DNA from: Archaeoglobaceae archaeon
GTDB taxonomy: Archaea > Halobacteriota > Archaeoglobi > Archaeoglobales > Archaeoglobaceae
Length of the DNA stretch: 40,594 nt
Direction: 5' to 3'
Assembly (NCBI GenBank): GCA_027036775.1
Contig: JALWDS010000014.1
Location: 1 to 40,594 of the forward strand
Of this stretch, positions 9,592 through 17,559 are shown piece after piece; the stretch's first letter is position 1; each line of letters opens with the position of its first letter. The translations under genes were made by a program, and so were the position numbers. The notes under the pieces are model-generated. The model did no database searches and was not told the origin of the DNA. It saw only the letters and a program-made list of their open reading frames with translations.

Positions 9592-9899
9592 ACCACTTCG
9601 AAGACCCGGACGTTTATCTCGTTGGGATTTTCAGGGTTGACGGAATACCTATAGTGGTTAGGTGCAGGGAGAAGGAGAGGGTGCTTAAAATTGCGGAATG
9701 GTTGGATAGGCATGTTAAGGAGTTTCTGGACAAGATGCTCAAAGGGGAGTTGGAGGACGTGACGACCAGGTTTAAAAACATGTTGGTTAGGGTTTACCCC
9801 CTGACTAAAACCCTCTCCCTCGTTTTGGTGAGTAGCGAGGACATTTCGATCTACAAGTTCGAAATAGATATAACCTCCATAAGGAACATGTTGGGGTAA
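9564..9899 (+). CDS. roadblock/LC7-like small protein (tentative)
   Basis: A protein of 111 aa that I assign only tentatively. The pattern VYLVGIFRVDGIPIVVRC is a beta-hairpin carrying the V-DG-P signature of roadblock/LC7 domains, followed by a long helix (ERVLKIAEWLDRHVKEFLDKML), two strands (NMLVRVYPL, LSLVLVSS) and a final helix (DITSIRNML). Roadblock proteins in archaea usually act with small GTPases or ATPases, and here the upstream neighbour is a KaiC-like ATPase. ATG 9564 is chosen over GTG 9552 because GGTGAT lies just upstream (9555-9560). The gene starts inside the KaiC-like gene and its stop TAA shares one base with the next ATG (TAATG), so it is the middle member of a coupled trio. 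Confidence 0.6.
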   Translation: MLSVLESIVNHFEDPDVYLVGIFRVDGIPIVVRCREKERVLKIAEWLDRHVKEFLDKMLKGELEDVTTRFKNMLVRVYPLTKTLSLVLVSSEDISIYKFEIDITSIRNMLG

Positions 9900-11230
9900 T
9901 GATTCAATACGTTTACACGACCTTCACGAACTACGACGAGATTTTGAGGGATTTGGAGGAGAAGTTGAAGCTCGACTTTGAACCTGAGTTTTACTTCCTC
10001 TTTCTAACCGAAAGCACGTGGAAGCTCTACAAGAAGATTTTGAAGTTCCTCAAATCCAAGTTTCCGAACTGCAAGATGTCAGGGTGCATAGTTGAGGGCT
10101 ACGTAACGAGGGAAGGAATATGGACGAGGGGGTTGGCACTTCTCTTCTTCGAGAGGGGTGTTGACGTATTCTGGGCTAAGGGTAAAACAGCTGAGGAGAC
10201 CTTTGCGAAGCTCAAGGAGAGCATGAAGGATTGGACCTCCGCAATAACCATCTTTCCCCTCTTCAAATTTAAAAGCGGAATCGACTTGATAAACTTCACA
10301 CTGTCGAACAACACCGTTTGGAGGTTCAGATACTGGAAAGCGAGGGATAGGGAGTCGAAAATTAGAGTTTTGGAGAGATATTCAAGGGTTTTGGAGGAGA
10401 GATACGTTTTTCCTGCGAACAAGGCCCTGAGGGTTTTTGATGGAGAAAGGCCAGTTGTTGGCCTGAACTTGCTCCCCTTGGAGGCTGGATACGAAACCCC
10501 CCTGATATTTGCAAACTACGAGGTTTTGGAGAGGTCCGCGGTTGCGGTGTGCCTAAAGGGTAAAACGAACGTAAATTTTCACGACGTTTTCCCTGAGAGG
10601 GGTAAGAGTTTTGAAGAGACGGCGGAGATAATTAAAAATCACTTCACGAGCGTGAGGGAGGTAGAGGTTACGAAAAGGGGAGTTGCCGTAGGCGACGTCA
10701 ACGGAATTCCCGCGGTCGAGTTTCTCAGGAGGGTCAGATACGTAAGGGTTTACGATGAGAAAGAGGTTTTGAACATGCTCGAAAGGGGAAAGCTCAGAAC
10801 GGTTTCACCCTACGCTTTGGCCTTCGTAAGTGAGGAAACGCACGGCTCTTCCCTCCTCGGAATCCTGCCGTATCCCATACTCACGTATCCATCCCTCTTC
10901 GAACTCGATGGGTTCTACGATAGGGCATTCTTCGTCGGAGAGAGGTTTAAAGGAGGAATAAAGGCTTTTAAGAGTCTCTTCGAATCCAAGAGGTTTGAAG
11001 ACTCCTTCGACTTCTTCGTCATAGACGCCAACGTTATACCGATGTTTGCGGGGAGGTGTGCAGAAATAAAGAAATTTGCGGACGAATTCTGCGGTGATTA
11101 CTTCGGAATAATATCGTCAATGCCCTCTATCAAAACGAAAAACCTGCATAAGAGATACTTCTCAGAAATAGAGGTGGGTCTCTGCCTCAACGTAACGGGA
11201 ACTTCGGTAATGGTGGAGTTAAGGTGTTGA
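9899..11230 (+). CDS. FIST-domain-like putative sensor protein
   Basis: Soluble protein of 443 aa with no signal peptide or membrane segment. The N-terminal part has the FIST_N-like signature MSGCIVEGYVTREGIWTRGLALLFF, corresponding to the GCSTAGEI...v.v..f pattern, followed by a helix and TSAITIFPLF. The C-terminal half contains VPFR-type strands and FEDSFDFFVIDANVIPMFAG...GDYFGIISSM, which could be FIST_C. FIST domains are thought to bind small ligands in signal-transduction proteins. Here the protein stands alone, without kinase or methyl-accepting parts, translationally coupled to the roadblock-like and KaiC-like genes. Its 3' end overlaps the convergent ubiA gene by 44 nt. The family call is moderate. 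A profile search would settle it. Confidence 0.55.
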   Translation: MIQYVYTTFTNYDEILRDLEEKLKLDFEPEFYFLFLTESTWKLYKKILKFLKSKFPNCKMSGCIVEGYVTREGIWTRGLALLFFERGVDVFWAKGKTAEETFAKLKESMKDWTSAITIFPLFKFKSGIDLINFTLSNNTVWRFRYWKARDRESKIRVLERYSRVLEERYVFPANKALRVFDGERPVVGLNLLPLEAGYETPLIFANYEVLERSAVAVCLKGKTNVNFHDVFPERGKSFEETAEIIKNHFTSVREVEVTKRGVAVGDVNGIPAVEFLRRVRYVRVYDEKEVLNMLERGKLRTVSPYALAFVSEETHGSSLLGILPYPILTYPSLFELDGFYDRAFFVGERFKGGIKAFKSLFESKRFEDSFDFFVIDANVIPMFAGRCAEIKKFADEFCGDYFGIISSMPSIKTKNLHKRYFSEIEVGLCLNVTGTSVMVELRC

Positions 11231-12098
11231 GTATTACCAGTAGAACTATCGACGCGATGTTTAATGTTAGAGTTCTCTTGAAGTGAGGTAGGGTTTCGGG
11301 TGACAACCTCCAGTCGTTCCTCGCGATAGACCTGAGGTATATCAGGGTGGGTATGAACGTCAGAACGAGAACAAGGCAAACCTTCGAGTATATTTCGAGG
11401 TAGGTGAATATGAAGACCGTTAGGTAGTAAACTATTATAGATGTGTAGGAAAGCTTGAGCAACCTTTTAGGACTAAAGACGACGCCCAAGGTCCTGAGTC
11501 CAGCTTTTTCGTCACCGCTAACGTCCCTCAGATCCTTCAAAAATATTCCGAAGAGGACGAAGAACAAAACGGTAAGGGATAGGGCGAAGGACCTGAAGTT
11601 CAAATCCTCGAAGAAAGTCCAGAGGAGGAGTGTGAACGCTGGATAGGACACGATAAAAGTTGCGAGTTCCGTTAGGTAGTGATCCTTAAGTCTGAACCTC
11701 AGAAACCTGCCGAAGATAATCCTGTCCGAGTAGAACCACGTTAACGTTAGGCATAAAACGAAGAGGATAAGGCTAACGACTTTACCGAGCTTTAGAACCA
11801 TTAAAAAGGATGTCGAGTATAGGAGGAGTGCCATCACCACACCCACAAACCTCAAAGCGGGACTTTCTGCAAAGACGTTATACTTACCTCCCATAACGTC
11901 CTCCTCTATGTCGTTCACGTGGTTCCACAGATTTACCGCAGGATAGAATGTGAAGGAAAAGGCCATTTCCAAGATCAAAGAGTTCAGGTTTCTGTTGGAT
12001 AGTGAAAAAACGAGGAGTTGCAGTATCGGGATTGGGTATATTATGGTTAGGGGTCTTGCGGAAAATTTTAAAATTTCAACAAAATATTTAAAATTCAT
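11187..12098 (-). CDS. UbiA-family prenyltransferase, membrane
   Basis: Integral membrane prenyltransferase, 303 aa, with about eight or nine hydrophobic helices. The two Asp-rich Mg-diphosphate motifs are visible as NHVNDIEEDVMGGK (about residues 59-72) and LKDLRDVSGDEKAG (about 188-201). UbiA enzymes transfer isoprenoid chains to quinone head groups, glycerol-phosphate lipids or porphyrins. The acceptor cannot be told from sequence here. It differs clearly from the second UbiA at 32055-32888. The C-terminal tail (TLTPPLPKFPLR) is encoded over the 3' end of the convergent FIST-like gene. A putative 23-codon upstream ORF ends 8 nt before its ATG, and the likely promoter lies further upstream near 12230. 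Confidence 0.82.
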   Translation of the reverse strand: MNFKYFVEILKFSARPLTIIYPIPILQLLVFSLSNRNLNSLILEMAFSFTFYPAVNLWNHVNDIEEDVMGGKYNVFAESPALRFVGVVMALLLYSTSFLMVLKLGKVVSLILFVLCLTLTWFYSDRIIFGRFLRFRLKDHYLTELATFIVSYPAFTLLLWTFFEDLNFRSFALSLTVLFFVLFGIFLKDLRDVSGDEKAGLRTLGVVFSPKRLLKLSYTSIIVYYLTVFIFTYLEIYSKVCLVLVLTFIPTLIYLRSIARNDWRLSPETLPHFKRTLTLNIASIVLLVILNTLTPPLPKFPLR

Positions 12099-12106
12099 AA
12101 ATTCGT

Positions 12107-12178
12107 TTAACCAAAAGCGAACAGCTTTATCTCCCTCACGGCCTTCTCCGCTTCCTTCTTCTCCACCTTCTTCTCCAT
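12107..12178 (-). CDS. putative 23-residue microprotein or upstream ORF before ubiA
   Basis: On the minus strand ATG 12178 is followed by 22 sense codons and a TAA at 12109-12107. The peptide starts MEKKVEKKEAEKAVREIK and ends LFAFG: a charged amphipathic helix with a hydrophobic tail. A strong Shine-Dalgarno GGAGGTGA is placed five bases upstream (12184-12191), better than that of most genes in the window. A TATA-like stretch around 12228-12239 would start transcription near 12206. The stop lies 8 nt before the UbiA start codon. It may be a leader peptide, a small membrane-associated partner, or only a remnant. Purine-rich composition alone could give K/E codons, hence modest confidence. Confidence 0.45.
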   Translation of the reverse strand: MEKKVEKKEAEKAVREIKLFAFG

Positions 12179-12354
12179 CTCCCTCACCTCCAAATTATCG
12201 TAGGTTTGAAAATAGATAAATTTTTCTAAATTTATAAAATTATTACAATAGTAATTATTCGCTGAAAATTGCTAACAGTTGTCAAACCGATTAAGGCAGA
12301 ATAAAAATAAAATAATAAATATAAATAATAAATAATTAATATTAAAACTATAAA
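12179..12354. other. AT-rich intergenic region without recognised gene
   Basis: The stretch between the microORF and the TFS terminator is extremely AT-rich from about 12297. It holds the presumed ubiA promoter (AAATTTATAAAA at 12228-12239, read on the minus strand). I see no RNA gene, tandem repeat or longer ORF. It is the least GC-rich part of the window. Confidence 0.5.
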
Positions 12355-12377
12355 TATTAAAAGAAAAACTGAAAAAT
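12355..12377 (-). terminator. T-rich terminator of the thiE-nudix-tfs operon
   Basis: Read on the minus strand, directly after the TFS stop there are three successive T-runs (five, five and four T). No other gene on this strand follows for 170 nt. Confidence 0.5.
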
Positions 12378-12683
12378 TTAAGCGTATTCCCTCCAAGTTT
12401 TACCGCATTTCGTGCAACGGTAGAACCTCGTTTCTGGTTCATCCGCAGCTCTCATCTGCCTTATCCACCAATAAGCTTCTGTGTTTCCGCAGTAGGGACA
12501 AACGACCTTGGTTTTAGGTAGAGTTTCGACCTTCTCCTCTATGACTGGTATGTCGTTACCGCTCCTCTTGGACTCTATTACGAACTCCCTCTTTTCGCTT
12601 TCCTCCTCGTATCCGCACTTCCTGCAGACGAACTTCCCTCCCTTCATTATCATAAAGCTCCCGCACTTCGGACAGAACTTCAA
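12378..12683 (-). CDS. tfs: transcription elongation/cleavage factor TFS
   Basis: Archaeal homologue of TFIIS/Rpb9, which rescues backtracked RNA polymerase by stimulating transcript cleavage. 101 aa with an N-terminal zinc ribbon (CPKCG...CRKCGYEE), a linker, and a C-terminal ribbon (CPYCGNTEAYWW...YRCTKCGKTWREY) carrying the catalytic acidic pair in RAADEPETRF. The start codon is TTG at 12683, supported by GGAGGTGG at 12688-12695 with four bases of spacing. No ATG exists upstream of the first zinc ribbon. It lies 47 nt downstream of the Nudix gene in the same orientation. Confidence 0.95.
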   Translation of the reverse strand: MKFCPKCGSFMIMKGGKFVCRKCGYEEESEKREFVIESKRSGNDIPVIEEKVETLPKTKVVCPYCGNTEAYWWIRQMRAADEPETRFYRCTKCGKTWREYA

Positions 12684-12730
12684 GTAACCACCTCCGCAGG
12701 TTGGAAACTACGACGACCCTATTAAAAACC

Positions 12731-13138
12731 TTACCCAAGTAGTTCTATCAGGTAGGGTTTAGCGTCTTCAACCATCTTTTCGTGATCGAATGCGAGTTTC
12801 GGTAAGGAATCGAGTTTGAAAACACCCACATCTTTGGCGTCGCTCCCAGCTTTGAGTTTCCCACCCTTTGGTAAAGCGATAAAGCAGATAGAAACGAAGT
12901 GCCCCCTCGGATCCCTATTCGGATCGGAGTAAACTCCGACGATCTTGTAAGGTTCAACAATTAGGCCAGTCTCTTCTTTAACCTCTCTGATCAGAGCGGA
13001 TTCGACCCTTTCACCGTATTCAACTATTCCTCCCGGTAGGGCGTAGCGATCCTTGAATGGCTCGTTCCTCCTCTTAACCAAGACGATTCCACCCTTGTAT
13101 GGTATTATGGCATCTACCGTTAGTGTTATGCACCTCAT
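12731..13138 (-). CDS. Nudix hydrolase, ADP-ribose pyrophosphatase-like
   Basis: Nudix protein of 135 aa. The full Nudix box G-x5-E-x7-REV-x-EE-x-GL is present (GGIVEYGERVESALIREV, then KEETGL). Upstream is PYKGGIVLVKRRNEPFKDRYALPGG, as in archaeal ADP-ribose pyrophosphatases, and FVSICFIALPKGGKL follows. The exact substrate is not determined by the motif. ATG 13138 lies 5 nt after the thiE stop. A TTG at 13147 that overlaps the thiE stop is an alternative start and the Shine-Dalgarno is weak for both, so coupling to thiE translation is likely. Order on this strand is thiE, nudix, tfs. Confidence 0.88.
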   Translation of the reverse strand: MRCITLTVDAIIPYKGGIVLVKRRNEPFKDRYALPGGIVEYGERVESALIREVKEETGLIVEPYKIVGVYSDPNRDPRGHFVSICFIALPKGGKLKAGSDAKDVGVFKLDSLPKLAFDHEKMVEDAKPYLIELLG

Positions 13139-13143
13139 GAGAT

Positions 13144-13758
13144 TCAATCGCCCAAATACCTTTTAACGATTTCCAGCAACCTCCTTGCAGACTCCGTTGG
13201 ATTTTCGGAATTTGCGATTGCGGATATAACAGCAACACCGCTAACACCTGTTTTCAAAACCTCCTCGATGTTGGATTCGTTTATCCCCCCTATCGCAACT
13301 ACTGGTTTACTTACTGCCGAAACTATCCTTTTCAAACCTTCGATTCCTATCGGTTCCCTCGCATCCCTCTTAGTTTTAGTTTTGAAAACGGGGCCAGCAC
13401 TTACGTAATCAGCATACATTTCAGCTCTCTTAGCCTCTTCAACGTTGTGGGTTGAAACTCCCACTATTCCGTCGAAAATATCCCTCACGATCTCGTAAGG
13501 GAAATCGTCCTGACCCAAGTGAACGCCGTCGGCATCCACAGCTAAAGCCAAGTCAACCCTGTCGTTCACAACGAACCTCGCGGAGTATTCCCGAGTTAAA
13601 ATTCTAAGCCTTTTGGCGATTTCATACATATCCCTGCAACTCATCCTCTTCTCCCTGAACTGAACAAACCTTACACCCGCCTTTAAAACCATCTCAGCCA
13701 ACTCTACATGCCTTTTACCGAACTCAGAAGTCGTTATAAAGTATAGACCGATTTTCAT
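13144..13758 (-). CDS. thiE: thiamine-phosphate synthase
   Basis: Joins HMP-pyrophosphate and thiazole phosphate to make thiamine phosphate. 204 aa TIM barrel. Conserved parts are YFITTSEF at the start, VQFREKRMSCRDMYEIAKRL, FVVNDRVDLALAVDADGVHLGQDD (pyrophosphate/Mg site), VGVSTHNVEEA, DYVSAGPVFKTKTKRDA and VVAIGGINESNIEEVLKTGVSGVAVISAI. A TTG at 13776 is in frame, but ATG 13758 is better placed against the conserved start of the fold. It is divergent from the DUF22-like gene across 51 bp. No thiamine riboswitch is visible in that gap, which is too short for one. Confidence 0.92.
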   Translation of the reverse strand: MKIGLYFITTSEFGKRHVELAEMVLKAGVRFVQFREKRMSCRDMYEIAKRLRILTREYSARFVVNDRVDLALAVDADGVHLGQDDFPYEIVRDIFDGIVGVSTHNVEEAKRAEMYADYVSAGPVFKTKTKRDAREPIGIEGLKRIVSAVSKPVVAIGGINESNIEEVLKTGVSGVAVISAIANSENPTESARRLLEIVKRYLGD

Positions 13759-13809
13759 GTTCTCATTCAGAGGCAAAAGATCATATAGTTTTTTGACTAA
13801 AGAATAGTT

Positions 13810-14304
13810 ATGAGTGAGGTGGAATTCAACGTAGTCTATTGGGAGGACGATGTCGGTGGAAAGTTGAAGAGGGTTGACAAAAGGATGGATGAATACGCAT
13901 ATAAGATAGTTGGGATAGGTGAGTGGAAAGCTCTGATAGCGGATGAAGATAAAACCGTTGAAAAGGGAAAGCCAGAGGTTATAAGGATTAAGAAGGTTGA
14001 GTTTCCTCCAAACTCCGTATGCTTCATTTTAGGGAGGATGAGACACGCCTTGGGTGCCGTTATAGACGTTTTACACGGTGGAATACCGAGATACGTTGAA
14101 ACTGTGAGTTATGCGGATAGAGTTATATTCTTACCTATATGCGACGGAGAAGTTAAGAAGAACGACCTGTTGGGTGTAGTTGATTTGGTTTACGTCAAAC
14201 CCGTTAAAAAGATGCAAATTCTCGATAAAATAAGGAAAATATTTGAACCAGACGTTGAAAAACTCGTTGAGTCTAAGGATTGGCCATATCTATTCTCAAA
14301 GTAA
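13810..14304 (+). CDS. conserved archaeal protein, DUF22-like
   Basis: Protein of 164 aa without signal or membrane segments. The arrangement GEWKALIADEDKTVEKGKPEVIRI, FILGRMRHALGAVIDVLHGGIPRYVE and FLPICDGEVKKNDLLGVVDLVYV recalls the archaeal DUF22 family as I remember it (MRHA-G-VIDV and DLLGVV motifs). The last third (about residues 136-164) is a charged helical extension. The GDLLGVV-like ending resembles a beta-rich barrel. Function is unknown. TATA-like TCATATAG at 13781-13788 is 25 nt from the ATG, suggesting a leaderless mRNA. It converges with rtcB with only 3 nt between the stops. Confidence 0.6.
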   Translation: MSEVEFNVVYWEDDVGGKLKRVDKRMDEYAYKIVGIGEWKALIADEDKTVEKGKPEVIRIKKVEFPPNSVCFILGRMRHALGAVIDVLHGGIPRYVETVSYADRVIFLPICDGEVKKNDLLGVVDLVYVKPVKKMQILDKIRKIFEPDVEKLVESKDWPYLFSK

Positions 14305-14307
14305 TTT

Positions 14308-17205
14308 TTAACCCTTCGCTACTCCCAAAGGTCTCAACCTCGCAACGATCTTTGAGATCCCAGCCCTGTGAACCACTTCGACAACATCGTCGCTCATCTT
14401 GTAAGCCTCTGGAGCTTCCTCAGCCAAAATAGCTCCGTGAGTCGCTCTAACGTATATCCCCTGCTTAAGCAACTTGTTCTTAACCTGATCTCCCCTCAAT
14501 CTCCTCTTCGCTGCAGCTCTGCTCATAACCCTTCCGCTTCCATGACAGGTTGAGCCGAAGGTTTCCTCCATGGCCTTCTCAGTCCCAACCAAAACGTAGC
14601 TCGGTGTTCCCATCGAACCCGGTATTAGGACGGGTTGCCCTATCTTTTGATAGTCTTTGGGTATCTCGGGATGGTTTGGACCGAAAGCCCTCGTCGCACC
14701 CTTTCTGTGAACGCACAACCTAACCTTCCTCCCGTCAACCCTGTGGGTTTCGAACTTCGCGATGTTGTGTGCGACATCGTAAATCAACTCCATTCCCAAA
14801 TCCTCCTCGCTCATCCTGAAGACCTTTTGGAAGGTCTCTCTAACCCAGTGGGTTATTATCTGTCTGTTGCACCATGCGTAGTTTGCCGATGCAGCCATTC
14901 CTCCAAAGTAATCCCTTCCCTCCTTGCTGTTTATCGGAGCACACGCCAACTGCCTGTCCGGCAACCATATTCCATACTTCTTTACCGCCCTATCCAAAAC
15001 GACCAAGAAGTCACTGCAAACCTGATGACCCAAACCCCTACTCCCGCAGTGTACCATCACCGTAACCATTCCCTCCTCAAGTCCCATAGCCTTGGCACAC
15101 TCCTCATCGTAAATCTTCTCAACGTATTGAACCTCCAAGAAGTGGTTTCCACTCCCCAAAGTTCCCAACTGCGGTCTTCCCCTCTCCCTTGCAGTCCTAC
15201 TGACGACCTCTGGTTTAGCTCCTTCCAAAGCTCCGTTCTCCTCACAGTGCTCTAAATCCCTCTCGTAACCGTATCCGTTTTCTACGGCCCACTTCGCACC
15301 TTCAACCAAAATCTCATCCAACTCCCTATCGCTAACTCTCAACCTACCCTCACTCCCAACCCCCGATGGGACAGCAACGAAGAGCTCGTCTATCAACTCT
15401 TTAATCTTGGGTCTGACTTCATCGACGGTTAGATTTGAACGGATGAGCCTCACTCCACAGTTGTGAACGACTACGCCGTTGGCTACGAAGTTGTGGGCAC
15501 CGTGAGCGACACCTATGTCGTAGAACTTGTCGTAATCTGGCTTGAAAACCTCAACCTTAACAACCCTATCGAGGACGAATCCACCGGGTAGAGCGTATCT
15601 GCGTTCGAACTCTTCGAAGGTTGGGAAGCTCTTGGCTATCCTAACCTCTTGGCTCTCATCGTATATGGCCCTCTCTATTAACCTTCTGTTCACGTATCTT
15701 CCTTTGACACTCCTATACGCCTTCGATATACTTCCCGATGCTTTGTAAATCGTTTTCGCTCTTCTCACCGCATCTTCCCTAATCTCCTTGACCTTCCGCT
15801 TTCTCTTCAGATACTCTAAGGCGATCAAACCTCTTTCCTTCTTTCTTCTCGAATACTCGTAACCGATTCGGCTTAGGAAGTTTCTGATACTCCTTTCTCC
15901 GACTATGGAGAGCCTGTATGTAACCTTACCCTCGAGGGATTTTACCTCGTAAACCGTGCTTTCAACATCGAATTCCCTGAGCAAGTCCATCAAATCCTTC
16001 AAGAATTCGAGGAGAGAGTTCTTAAGGTTCTCATCCTTCGATTGGGTTAGGCTTATCGGCAGAGGTGTGTATCTCTTAAATACTACTTCGCTCCCATCCG
16101 CACCGAAGAGTCCAGCCAAGAAACATCTTTTAACCCACTTTGGAGCTATTTTAATCCACTCTGGAACTCTATAGGGTTTCTCGGTCTTCTTTCCGATTGG
16201 CATTCCAAGCTTGCTCATTAGTAAAGCGAAAGCCCTCGAAGAAACCCTTAAGGAGTTTTCATGGCATTCGCTTTCGTATTCACCCCAAGGACTCCTTATC
16301 TTAATTCTTCTGCTCCTCGATCTGATCTTCGAAGGTTTAACTCCGAGTCTCTCAAGGTCTCTCGCTATTTCTTCAAGCGTCTCCCTCTCACCGAAGAAGG
16401 TAAGAACGTATCTACCCCTATCAACGTGTATGCAACCGTCCCCAAGTGCGAATCCCAAAAGGCGTGCAATTATTCCAACTTTAGGATCGTTCATTCTCAG
16501 AGGGATGAGCTTTCTCTCCTTGAGGTGTCTAACGATCTGAGGACTGCATCCTTCGAAGTCCTCCTCTCTCAGTATCACGTAATTGGACTCCTCGTATTCC
16601 ACTCCATCGAAGGGGTAAACGACAACGCACTCACCGACCTCGATTTCGTCCATCTTTTTGTATCCGTCCTTGGTTAAGATTGGATGATCGGTGGAACCCT
16701 CTATAACCCTCCCTCCTTCAGTTACTATTCTCACCGCCCTCTCATCTCCGATTTCCCTCGCGGAAACGAAGAGAATGTCAGATGAATCGTTGTGACCCTC
16801 GTCGATGTCGTAAACCTTGAGTTTTTCCCTCTCTATCCTTGACGGAATATCCTTTATCTCGATCCAGTATCCTTCATCGGTCAAAACCTTTGAATTCGAC
16901 GAAAGACAGTTGATATCAAATCCAACTCCTCCGGGACTGACAACCCCCTCCTCGACGTCGAATCCGGCAACGCCACCGATAGGAAAACCGTAACCGACGT
17001 GAACGTCCGGCATGACCAAACTCGCCTTGACGATCCCGGGCATCGTAGCAACGTTTGCAGCCTGTTCTACAGCATCTCTCTCAAGAATCTGCATCAACTT
17101 CCTGTTTATGTAGAATATAGCTGGAACCCTCATCCCGGGCTTGTAACCCTTAGGCAGTTCCCACTTGTAATCGGTAATCTTTCTGAATAAGCTTTCGAAT
17201 CCCAT
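14308..17205 (-). CDS. rtcB: tRNA-splicing ligase RtcB precursor containing an intein
   Basis: GTP- and Mn-dependent RNA ligase joining 2',3'-cyclic-phosphate (3'-phosphate) and 5'-OH ends, used in archaeal tRNA splicing. The 965-residue precursor gives a 482-residue ligase after removing the 483-residue intein. Extein landmarks: [28 protein letters not shown] then CGVRL across the splice junction (the Cys is a metal ligand), [38 protein letters not shown], and [12 protein letters not shown] with the histidine that is guanylylated. The C-terminus [13 protein letters not shown] is full length. Archease, the usual cofactor, is not in the window. The gene is divergent from the zinc-ribbon gene across 77 bp. 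Confidence 0.96.
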   Translation of the reverse strand: MGFESLFRKITDYKWELPKGYKPGMRVPAIFYINRKLMQILERDAVEQAANVATMPGIVKASLVMPDVHVGYGFPIGGVAGFDVEEGVVSPGGVGFDINCLSSNSKVLTDEGYWIEIKDIPSRIEREKLKVYDIDEGHNDSSDILFVSAREIGDERAVRIVTEGGRVIEGSTDHPILTKDGYKKMDEIEVGECVVVYPFDGVEYEESNYVILREEDFEGCSPQIVRHLKERKLIPLRMNDPKVGIIARLLGFALGDGCIHVDRGRYVLTFFGERETLEEIARDLERLGVKPSKIRSRSRRIKIRSPWGEYESECHENSLRVSSRAFALLMSKLGMPIGKKTEKPYRVPEWIKIAPKWVKRCFLAGLFGADGSEVVFKRYTPLPISLTQSKDENLKNSLLEFLKDLMDLLREFDVESTVYEVKSLEGKVTYRLSIVGERSIRNFLSRIGYEYSRRKKERGLIALEYLKRKRKVKEIREDAVRRAKTIYKASGSISKAYRSVKGRYVNRRLIERAIYDESQEVRIAKSFPTFEEFERRYALPGGFVLDRVVKVEVFKPDYDKFYDIGVAHGAHNFVANGVVVHNCGVRLIRSNLTVDEVRPKIKELIDELFVAVPSGVGSEGRLRVSDRELDEILVEGAKWAVENGYGYERDLEHCEENGALEGAKPEVVSRTARERGRPQLGTLGSGNHFLEVQYVEKIYDEECAKAMGLEEGMVTVMVHCGSRGLGHQVCSDFLVVLDRAVKKYGIWLPDRQLACAPINSKEGRDYFGGMAASANYAWCNRQIITHWVRETFQKVFRMSEEDLGMELIYDVAHNIAKFETHRVDGRKVRLCVHRKGATRAFGPNHPEIPKDYQKIGQPVLIPGSMGTPSYVLVGTEKAMEETFGSTCHGSGRVMSRAAAKRRLRGDQVKNKLLKQGIYVRATHGAILAEEAPEAYKMSDDVVEVVHRAGISKIVARLRPLGVAKG
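15460..16908 (-). mobile_element. RtcB intein with LAGLIDADG endonuclease domain (483 aa)
   Basis: It begins with Cys ([13 protein letters not shown]), ends with VVVHN, and the +1 residue is Cys. Block B is [12 protein letters not shown]. The endonuclease motifs are [11 protein letters not shown] and [11 protein letters not shown], both with their acidic residues. A long basic segment between the second motif and the C-terminal splicing block ([22 protein letters not shown] onward) probably contains an extra DNA-binding domain. Codon use resembles the host. Splicing joins FDIN to CGVRL, so the +1 Cys used in splicing becomes the active-site metal ligand. RtcB inteins are known from Pyrococcus. 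Confidence 0.93.
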
Positions 17206-17282
17206 GTTGTGAGTATGTCTTGGATTTTTAAGGTTTTATCTTCGAGGAAAAAGCTTATATCTAATTGATTTAGCTTTGAAGG

Positions 17283-17537
17283 ATGGCGGTAAAGATAATA
17301 AGATGCCCATACTGCGGTGAAGAGATAGAGCTGAAAGACCTCTACGAAGGAATGGAGATAAAGTGCAACCTCTGCGGAACAGTTTTGATATACAGAAACG
17401 GCAAGTTCTTGAACTTGGATACCAACGAGGAATACGACGTAGAGGATCTGGAGAGGGAAGAGGAGGAAGAGTTGGAGGAACTTGAGGAGGAGTTTGAAGA
17501 GGAAGAGGAGTATTACTACGAGGAGGAAGAGTTTTAA
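17283..17537 (+). CDS. small zinc-ribbon protein with polyglutamate tail, LysW-like N-terminus
   Basis: An 84-aa protein. Residues 1-45 form a zinc ribbon with CPYC (8-11) and CNLC (28-31) and the IELKDLYEGMEIKC spacing seen in the amino-group carrier LysW. LysW, however, ends in a conserved EDWGE, which is absent here. Residues 48-84 are almost all Glu with some Tyr, ending EEEEF. The protein may be an electrostatic adaptor, or a modified-tail carrier, but I do not assign a function. TTATAT at 17255-17260 is 25 nt before the ATG, implying a leaderless mRNA. Bud32 follows 22 nt later in the same direction. Confidence 0.75.
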   Translation: MAVKIIRCPYCGEEIELKDLYEGMEIKCNLCGTVLIYRNGKFLNLDTNEEYDVEDLEREEEEELEELEEEFEEEEEYYYEEEEF

Positions 17538-17559
17538 GCTTTTTTATTAATCCTCAATT

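Noticed and set aside
12245-12275. A second HSR1 operator (CTAAC followed by AGTTG).
   Set aside because: Only one half-site is present. The second arm does not read GTTAG at the required spacing.
12300-12360. AT-rich simple repeat (AATAAATA-like units) as a replication origin or CRISPR leader.
   Set aside because: No origin recognition boxes, no regularly spaced repeats and no cas genes. It is best explained as promoter/terminator DNA.
16211-16677. Open frames on the plus strand inside the RtcB intein.
   Set aside because: They are antisense shadows of a continuous, motif-bearing intein reading frame.
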